Shown in pieces: positions 5,548-9,690 of a stretch of DNA of 9,690 bases (position 1 is its first letter; the number at the start of each line of letters is the position of its first letter). A model generated the notes under the pieces. The model ran no database searches, was not told where the DNA came from, and worked only from the letters and a program-made list of their open reading frames with translations. Position numbers and translations under genes: made by a program. Location of the stretch: the NCBI GenBank assembly GCA_036390995.1, contig DASWAT010000197.1, forward strand, positions 1 to 9,690. The letters run 5' to 3'. Source of the stretch: DASQQQ01 sp036390995. Lineage in GTDB: Bacteria; Actinomycetota; UBA4738; HRBIN12.

Positions 5548-5937
5548 GCGTCTACCATCGGTTCGGCTGCTCCGGATCGTCGCTGGCGAGACCAAGGTCG
5601 CCGCCGAGCACAAGTTCGTCGCGCCGACACTCGTCCGCTCGCAGGCGCTGGCGGCGCTGTACGAGGCCGCCCGCCGGGGTGATATCTCGGCTGCTGAGGG
5701 CATCCAGTGGGTGACGCGTATCAACTCGCTGAATGTTCGCTTCCTCGGCGACAAGGTGCTTCAGCGGAAGGCCTGGAAAGTCGCGGACCAGGCTGGGGTG
5801 GGAGACAACGTACGACGCCGAATTCGTGGCGCTCGCAGCTACAGGCGGACGTCCTCATCATTTCGGACGGCGATCTGGCACGCGCGCCCTCCCGGCTCGT
5901 CGAGACGGCGACGATCGACGCCCTGCGTACGGCCTGA
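5548..5937 (+). pseudogene. Frameshifted PIN-domain (VapC-like) gene
   Basis: A complete PIN-domain protein can be read only by changing frame. One frame gives 'RLLRIVAGE' and 'APTLVRSQALAALYEAARRG' up to 'LGDKVLQRKAWKVADQAG' (from 5564). A second gives 'WETTYDAEFVALA' (to about 5838), with an extra G in the GGGGTGGG run near 5797 as the likely cause. The third gives 'LQADVLIISDGDLARAP' to 'ATIDALRTA' and the TGA at 5935-5937. Upstream, 'FGASTI' in yet another frame may be the lost N-terminal D-A-S strand, which would make a third break near 5558. PIN proteins are Mg-dependent RNases, often toxins. No antitoxin gene is seen next to it. The normal PIN Glu is Gln here ('RSQAL'), which I believe is usual in one actinobacterial subfamily. 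Confidence 0.75.
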
Positions 5938-6055
5938 ACGGCGGGCGGTCATAGCTTCGCTCTGAGATACCGACCCTGGGCTGACACACGGTTCGCCAAA
6001 GTCCCCGGAGCCTTCCCTACGAAATCTGAGCCCGTTCGGCCCCGCTCAATACGCA

Positions 6056-6083
6056 CCGAGAGGGGGTGGGCGCCCCCTCTCGG
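6056..6083 (-). terminator. Hairpin after the one-TM protein gene
   Basis: Perfect 11-base arms CCGAGAGGGGG (6056-6066) and CCCCCTCTCGG (6073-6083) enclose loop TGGGCG, 26 bases past the stop of the minus-strand gene at 6110. No clear U-tract follows. Confidence 0.6.
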
Positions 6084-6109
6084 ATCGATGGTACCCGGGT
6101 GGCGGTGGG

Positions 6110-6475
6110 TCACCGGCTGTGCTCCGCCTCGAACCCGTGCGGCAGGCGACGTTCCTGGCTGCTGCCGGTCCCTCGACGGGTAGCGACATCGAGGCGGTGC
6201 GCCAGGCGAGGGCCCTCGATCGTGCCGGCCTCGAACCTGGCCTCCCGGAGCCTGCTCCGGACCGTGGCCCCACCCCCGAGCCTGTAGGCGTCCGCCCCCG
6301 CCCAGGGGTTTGGGGCGACCACGGCGGGCGCAGGAGCGACCGACTCGTTGGCCCGCTGCACGATGAGCGTCGTGACGCCCTCAAGGGCGGTGACGCTGAG
6401 GATCAGGGCCATGACGGTCGCCAGCGACGCTCGCGGCCTCAGGTGGCCCCCTGCAACCTGCAGGTTCGCGCTCAT
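6110..6475 (-). CDS. Small single-membrane-segment protein (121 aa), unknown function
   Basis: The start at 6475 is well supported by GGAAGGGAGGAG just before the ATG. The product has a short basic N-terminus ('GGHLRPRAS'), one hydrophobic segment of about 20 residues ('LATVMALILSVTALEGVTTL', about residues 19-38), an Ala/Pro-rich linker ('APAPAVVAPNPWAG') and a charged Arg-rich C-terminal half. It is predicted to be anchored in the membrane by its N-terminus with the rest outside, or to be secreted if the segment is cleaved. No family is recognised. The last 50 residues are unusually rich in Arg and could be affected by an unseen frame change. It is divergent from the small gene starting at 6629 and ends at hairpin 6056-6083. 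Confidence 0.6.
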   Translation of the reverse strand: MSANLQVAGGHLRPRASLATVMALILSVTALEGVTTLIVQRANESVAPAPAVVAPNPWAGADAYRLGGGATVRSRLREARFEAGTIEGPRLAHRLDVATRRGTGSSQERRLPHGFEAEHSR

Positions 6476-6628
6476 GGCTCCTCCCTTCCTCGGTTGGGAG
6501 GAACCCTAGGCAGCGAGCGACCCGGTGACCGTCGCTCCAAGTGTGCTCGAAGCGCCGATAGCTGAGCCGGGCGGCTGACGAACATCACGTCGGTTCGGTG
6601 TCGCCGAATCTCGAAGTAAGGTCGCGCC

Positions 6629-6888
6629 GTGAACCTCGAGGACGTCGAGCGACTAATCCGCGAGCGCCTCGACGCCCTCGGTCCTGCTCCCGGGCCGAAC
6701 TCCTCCGCGTTCTCATGCTCCCCGACCACGACCGGGCCGGCGTCATCGGCGAGTACCGGGCCAACCCGAAGACCCGAACGTTCGCTGAGCTGCTGATCGA
6801 CGCCGAGGAGGACAGATACGTCCGGGCAGTCCTAACCGGGATGCTGCGAAAGGAGCCTCCCCGTGGCTCGGCAAGGCACCGGGAATAG
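6629..6888 (+). pseudogene. Small unknown gene with 'LIDAEED' motif, apparent frameshift (copy A)
   Basis: GTG at 6629 starts 'MNLEDVERLIRERLDALGP', a clean helical N-terminus. A TAAGGT (6618-6623) hexamer just before it suggests a near-leaderless start. The frame then degenerates, while a different frame picks up as 'RAELLRVLMLPDHDRAGVIG' and 'TRTFAELLIDAEEDRYVRAV' followed by 'LTGMLRKE', ending at TAG 6886-6888. One indel near 6690 (CCTGCTCCCGGGCC) would join them into a protein of about 85 residues. ATG at 6715 could alternatively start a shorter intact product of 57 residues. No known family is recognised. Two relatives lie at 7952-8022 and 8764-9039, and differences to the latter are mainly in third codon positions, so this was a real protein. 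Confidence 0.55.
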
Positions 6889-6905
6889 GCCGAAAGTCCA
6901 ATCGA

Positions 6906-7014
6906 CGTAGCCCCAGAGCGCTACGGAGAATTGGCATGGCGCTGTCGCCGCCGGCAGGCCACAGCGCCGGCGGGTCCGGGGAGGATTCTCCTCACTTTCC
7001 GGCCCCGGCCCGCA
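6906..7014. other. Run of consecutive hairpins in a gene-free stretch
   Basis: The intergenic stretch holds successive stem-loops: CGTAGC/GCTACG (6906-6911 with 6920-6925), an eight-base perfect pair GGCGCTGT/ACAGCGCC (6938-6945 with 6961-6968), and GAGGA-TTC-TCCTC (about 6980-6993). The strong hairpin at 7015-7053 then follows. It may be a structured RNA leader or tail, or stacked terminators after copy A. No known RNA family is recognised. Confidence 0.4.
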
Positions 7015-7053
7015 CGGAGACCACCGAGAGGGATCTTCCCCCGGTGGTCTCCG
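7015..7053 (+). terminator. Strong two-part hairpin
   Basis: Perfect 12-base arms CGGAGACCACCG (7015-7026) and CGGTGGTCTCCG (7042-7053) enclose an inner GGGA-TCT-TCCC mini-stem. It stands between the small gene ending at 6888 and the transposase-like remnant. It has no U-tract on either side, so the direction is uncertain. Confidence 0.55.
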
Positions 7054-7191
7054 TTGCCTCCGGTGTCGGCAGGTCGGGCGTCATTATTGGAGAGCGTCCA
7101 GTTGAGTGTGTCCGCCGGGTGGGTGAAATCCCAGGTCAGGGCCCGTCTTCGTGGTAGCTATCCAGTAAACGGGTGGATAGGAGGGCCTGGG

Positions 7192-7262
7192 ATGGCAAAA
7201 CGAACGGCGCGTCCGCTGCCCGAAGTGCGCGAGCCTCGACACCAAGCGGCACGGCAAGACCT
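7192..7262 (+). pseudogene. Transposase-like zinc-ribbon start, broken
   Basis: An excellent ribosome site AGGAGGG precedes ATG 7192, which begins 'MAKRTAR'. After a one-base frame change near 7210 the reading continues 'VRCPKCASLDTKRHGKT', a CxxC zinc-ribbon like the N-terminus of several IS transposases that begin with 'RCPxCGS..'. Downstream, 'LQRFLCR' in the same frame could be the second half of the ribbon, but no catalytic domain follows. This looks like the left end of an insertion sequence whose body is gone. It could also be an unrelated zinc-ribbon protein. Confidence 0.4.
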
Positions 7263-7286
7263 CCGCCGCCCCCACCGGGCTGGGCG

Positions 7287-7469
7287 GTCCCCTGGGGCCC
7301 CTCCAGCGGTTCCTCTGCCGACACCGGGAACCAGTACCGGATCGTCGATTGCAGGTACCAGTACGTCCTGTCGATCCCCTCGTTCGAGAAGGGGGACGGG
7401 ACGTACAGGGTGAATATCCAGGTTCCTGACGGGACCGAGATTGGGTTCGCCCTGTTCGACCTGAAGTGA
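7287..7469 (+). pseudogene. C-terminal fragment of a secreted beta-sandwich (PxKF-like) protein
   Basis: The reading 'SSADTGNQYR' ... 'YQYVLSIPSF' ... 'GTYRVNIQVPDGTEIGFALF' and 'DLK', ending at TGA 7467-7469, matches in pattern the last strands of PxKF-type Ig-like repeats at the ends of extracellular actinobacterial proteins ('YxYxLST..GTYxVxIxLxDGT...F.L+'). Nothing upstream in frame resembles the rest of such a protein. The sequence there belongs to the zinc-ribbon remnant in another frame. The strong hairpin 7473-7522 right after the stop suggests that this is a true gene end left behind after deletion or insertion. Confidence 0.45.
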
Positions 7470-7472
7470 GGC

Positions 7473-7522
7473 CCTGAGCCCGCTCCCTCATCCGCCGGGG
7501 CGGATGGGGGTGGGTGCTCAGG
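7473..7522 (+). terminator. Long hairpin after the PxKF-like fragment
   Basis: The outer arms CCTGAGC (7473-7479) and GCTCAGG (7516-7522) and the inner arms CATCCGC (7489-7495) and GCGGATG (7500-7506) with extra C/G pairing form a long stem four bases after the stop at 7469. Confidence 0.6.
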
Positions 7523-7664
7523 AGCGGGAGCCCGAGGGGGAATCCATCGGGCTCGTGCCCCATCTTCCTGCCATCGCCGGCCTCATCCCCCGTAAGGCCC
7601 TTGCCGTCAGGTACGGTGCGCACATCGAGCGTCCGATCGCGATTCTGACGGAGGTGCGGAAGGC

Positions 7665-7948
7665 ATGGCGGGGACCCAGGTGACGGCGGAGATGCTCGCG
7701 ACGGTGAGCACGGTCCGTCACCTGTTCGCGACCGGCGACGCCAAGAAGATGCGGGAGTGGACCCACCTGTCGGTCCGTGAGCTGGCCCGACTGGTCGGCG
7801 TGTCCCACACAAGCTTGGTCCGGTGGGAAGCAGGGGTTAACGCCCCAAGTCTGACCGGCGCCCTGGCCTGGTCCAAGCCATGCAGGAACTTGCCCGCTTA
7901 CGTGGGATCAGCCTCGACCACATGCCGGAGAACCCGCCTGTCGGGTGA
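7665..7948 (+). pseudogene. XRE-type helix-turn-helix regulator with a -1 frameshift near its end
   Basis: ATG 7665 has GGAGG ten bases upstream. Residues 36-58 form a Cro/C1-type helix-turn-helix: 'SVRELARLVGVSHTSLVRWE' followed by 'AGVNAPS', the normal end of the recognition helix region in the XRE family. After 'GALAW' (about 7871) the frame turns into a proline/arginine/threonine jumble. Shifting by -1 at 7872-7874 restores 'QAMQELARLRGISLDHMPEN' and 'PPVG', then TGA 7946-7948, giving a protein of about 93 residues. A single missing base explains it. The unshifted product of 97 residues (stop 7956-7958) would still hold the DNA-binding part. There is no phage or toxin-antitoxin partner beside it. 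Confidence 0.65.
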
Positions 7949-7951
7949 CTC

Positions 7952-8022
7952 CTCCTGATCGACGCCGAGGAGAGCCGCGAGGTCCGTGCGGTGCTCGTGG
8001 GGATGCCGCGGGAGGCCGATAA
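7952..8022 (+). pseudogene. Fragment of the 'LIDAEED' small-protein family (copy B)
   Basis: Directly after the regulator stop, in the same (shifted) frame, 'LLIDAEESREVRAVLVGMPR' is clearly related to the ends of copies A and C. It shares the 17-base string TGATCGACGCCGAGGAG (7956-7972) with both. There is no start codon or N-terminal part. The reading runs into the terminator hairpin of the cupin gene. Confidence 0.5.
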
Positions 8023-8024
8023 GA

Positions 8025-8052
8025 GAGAGCCCCGTCCGAAGACGGGGCTCTC
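8025..8052 (-). terminator. Intrinsic-type terminator of the cupin gene (UUCG loop)
   Basis: Perfect 12-base arms GAGAGCCCCGTC (8025-8036) and GACGGGGCTCTC (8041-8052) have loop TTCG on the minus strand, an especially stable tetraloop. They are followed on that strand by TCTTATC. It lies 26 bases past the cupin stop codon. Confidence 0.8.
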
Positions 8053-8077
8053 GCGGGTACAACGCTGCTATCTGGGT

Positions 8078-8596
8078 CTAGGGGACGACGCACCCCGCGG
8101 GTGCCTCTGCCGGGATCAGCAGCGGTCCCGACTCCGACGCTTCGAAGAACGTGGCGACCAGGACGGTCACCTCCGTGCCGCTCGAGTTGAAGGCGGTGTG
8201 GACGTCGCCGTGACCCAGATCGACGAAGGCCGTGCCGGCCGGGTACTCGCGTTCGGTGCAGTCATCCGCTCCGACGTAGACCAGCGTCCCCTGGACCACG
8301 TTGACGATCACGGGACCTGCGTGGCTGTGCCACGGGAACACCGCTCCCGGCTGGACGGTGAACCTCGCGGTGATCGTGCGCGAGGGGTCCTCCGCCCTCA
8401 CGACCTCGGTCTGACCCCCGTCCTGCTTGACCTTGACCAGCAGATCCACGTCATCCGGGAACACCGCCCGGCCGGTCAAGACCTCGGTGGCGATGGGCGG
8501 TGGTGCTTCCTGCGCTGCCGACGGCAGCACCCCGCCGATGATCATCCCCACGGCGGTCAGCACCGCCGCCAAGGCGGCCAGCCGTTTCCTGCTCAT
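8078..8596 (-). CDS. Secreted cupin-domain protein (172 aa)
   Basis: A Sec signal peptide 'MSRKRLAALAAVLTAVGMII' followed by 'GGVLPSAAQ' has a likely cut near residue 29, so the protein acts outside the membrane. The mature part is one cupin beta-barrel. The first motif is 'PGAVFPWHSHAGPVIVNVVQ' (about residues 83-102, His90 and His92) and the second is 'DLGHGDVHTAFNSSG' (His133). The Glu normally found a few residues after the HxH pair is absent, a hydrophobic residue taking its place, so metal binding would rest on three His. Two cysteines (113, 169) could be bridged. The ATG at 8596 is chosen for GGGAGGGGAGG upstream and the signal peptide; the frame extends upstream to 8743 without a ribosome site. 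Enzyme or sensor role unknown. Confidence 0.82.
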   Translation of the reverse strand: MSRKRLAALAAVLTAVGMIIGGVLPSAAQEAPPPIATEVLTGRAVFPDDVDLLVKVKQDGGQTEVVRAEDPSRTITARFTVQPGAVFPWHSHAGPVIVNVVQGTLVYVGADDCTEREYPAGTAFVDLGHGDVHTAFNSSGTEVTVLVATFFEASESGPLLIPAEAPAGCVVP

Positions 8597-8763
8597 GGTC
8601 GGCCTCCCCTCCCTGAGACTCTCCGACTGAGAGCGTCGTGGCACGGTACCGGCTTGCCGCCCTGGAGCGCATGCCCCAGATGGGGATTGTTCCGATAGCA
8701 CCGGCGGAGTAGGAGCGGACTCGTGCAGTTCCTTCGGGCTCATGGTCTCGGAAGGAGTCTGTG

Positions 8764-9039
8764 ATGGCGCACAACCATCCGCTCAGCGACGCAGACTGAC
8801 GGCGCAAGAATGCGAGACCCATCGTCGGCCACTTCGTGGCCGGGCGTGATAGGCGAGGACTCAGCGAACCGGACGCGCGCACCTTCGCGGAGCTCGTGAT
8901 CGACGCCGAGGAGGACAAGTACGTCCAGGCGGTGCTCGTGGGATGCTTCGGGAGGCGGATCGCTGAAGGCCTCACTTGTCGGCTGAGCGAGCCAAATGGT
9001 GCGCTGGGTCGTACTTCTCATGTGACTACCTGCCGGTAG
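8764..9039 (+). pseudogene. 'LIDAEED' family small gene with in-frame TGA (copy C)
   Basis: GGAAGGAG lies seven bases before ATG 8764, a very good ribosome site. The reading starts 'MAHNHPLSDAD', then meets TGA at 8797-8799. Without that stop it continues in the same frame 'RRKNARPIVGHFVAGRDRRG' and 'DARTFAELVIDAEEDKYVQA' with 'VLVGCFGRR', up to TAG 9037-9039 (about 90 residues). The middle part matches copy A (6629-6888) at protein level. TGA may be a mutated TGG (Trp). The tail after about 8960 has no counterpart in copy A. Confidence 0.55.
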
Positions 9040-9150
9040 GAGGGGATGCGCACTGCCTCAGGAGGTGATGCCCCTGGTCCCACTGGGTTGACTGAGCGGC
9101 CGCACGGCCTGGAGACCGACGGCCAGCCACTCCGACGGAGGGAGGAAGTC

Positions 9151-9579
9151 ATGGCCGAGCCGACTTTGTACGAACGCCTCGGTGGCATCTACGCGATCGC
9201 CGCTGTCGTGGACCACTTCAGCGACCAACTGCTCAAGAACCCCAAGGTGGTCGAGGCCAACCCCGAGCTGAAGGAATGGCACACAGTGACATTCGCCGGC
9301 CGGCTGCCAGGCCTCAAGTTCCTGAGGACCCTCTGGGTCGCCTCCTTGGCGGGCGGGCCCTTTCAGTACACAGCCAGGGAACTGCGCGATGCCCATTTCG
9401 ACCTGAAGATCCCGCCGGAGGTGTTCGACGAGGTTGATGCGGAGCTCGGCCGCACCCTCGATCACTTCAACGTGCCGGAGCGTGAGAAGGGGGAAGTCTT
9501 GGTGGCCTTCGGCGGATGGAAGCAAGAGGTGACGGCCGGGTCCGAGGATGGGGCCGTCAATTGGCGTCGCTGGCGTTGA
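9151..9579 (+). CDS. Group I truncated haemoglobin (142 aa)
   Basis: This is a small haem protein of the two-on-two globin fold, which binds oxygen, NO or related ligands in the cytoplasm. 'LYERLGGIYAIAAVVDHFSD' (residues 6-25) is the A/B helix start, with the Gly-Gly motif. 'GGPFQYTARELRDAHFDLKI' (68-87) holds the proximal haem ligand His82. 'FDEVDAELGRTLDHFNVPER' is the G helix, and 'GWKQEVT' is near the end. The B10 position, usually Tyr in 'FY', appears to be Ser24 (F23-S24), which should change ligand stabilisation. The ATG at 9151 follows GGAGGGAGGAAG, a very strong site; the in-frame upstream ATG at 9046 encodes nothing globin-like. It stands alone. Confidence 0.88.
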   Translation: MAEPTLYERLGGIYAIAAVVDHFSDQLLKNPKVVEANPELKEWHTVTFAGRLPGLKFLRTLWVASLAGGPFQYTARELRDAHFDLKIPPEVFDEVDAELGRTLDHFNVPEREKGEVLVAFGGWKQEVTAGSEDGAVNWRRWR

Positions 9580-9690
9580 GCCGCCAAGGATCGGGTTCAG
9601 CTTGACCTTCCCGCCGCCTCAATCAGGAGCGGGTGCCAGCTGGCGTTCGGAGGTCCGGAACCCAACCTTCTCGAAGGACGGCGGGACGCT
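9580..9690. other. Gene-free right end of window
   Basis: These 111 bases follow the globin stop codon. No open frame with family character and no strong hairpin is seen. Confidence 0.4.

Noticed and set aside
7082..7160. Terminal inverted repeat of an insertion sequence
   Set aside because: The stretch before the zinc-ribbon start looks like an IS left end, but no matching inverted end was found to the right within the window.
7991..8698. Plus-strand open frame opposite the cupin gene
   Set aside because: It runs through the strong terminator hairpin and antisense to a signal-peptide cupin with an excellent ribosome site.
8797..8799. Selenocysteine or programmed readthrough at the TGA in copy C
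   Set aside because: No hairpin of SECIS type is seen directly downstream and the sister copies are themselves damaged. A point mutation is simpler.

Overview
This is a high-GC (about two-thirds G+C by eye) bacterial window. GTG starts, strong GGAGG-type ribosome sites, small Sec-secreted proteins and an 'SxCxFSGLND'-type secreted protein suggest an Actinomycetota-like lineage or a similar high-GC environmental bacterium, probably from a metagenome. I cannot place it more precisely from sequence alone. No rRNA, tRNA, CRISPR array, phage module or complete insertion sequence is visible.

Left half (1-4800): a row of intact accessory genes separated by five copies of a 42-bp direct repeat (R1 1111-1152, R2 2044-2085, R3 2984-3025, R4 4071-4112, R5 4750-4791). 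All five copies lie in the same orientation and align without gaps. The units are: an acyltransferase-3 membrane protein (minus strand, cut by the window edge), two unrelated class I SAM methyltransferases (minus), a UspA-like protein with a 43-codon small gene (minus), and a P-loop NTPase (plus, the only reversed gene). One repeat per gene boundary, mixed accessory functions and mostly uniform gene direction resemble a gene-cassette array. No integrase is in the window, and the repeat does not show the classical attC R''/R' layout. It is therefore best called an undescribed repeat-delimited gene array. This is the main item of interest.

Middle and right (4800-9040): small secreted or membrane proteins (a 107-aa 'SGLND' protein, a 121-aa one-TM protein, a secreted cupin) are intact and have clear ribosome sites and terminator hairpins. 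They are interspersed with broken genes: a PIN-domain gene with two or three frameshifts, a transposase-like zinc-ribbon start, the C-terminus of a secreted beta-sandwich protein, a frameshifted XRE-type regulator, and three relatives of one small unknown protein ending in an 'LIDAEED-YV-AVL-G' motif (one frameshifted, one a fragment, one with an in-frame TGA). This is either an insertion and decay zone or a stretch with assembly indels. The intact genes in between favour real decay.

Right end (9046-9690): an intact group I truncated haemoglobin with a very good ribosome site, then about 110 bases with nothing recognisable.
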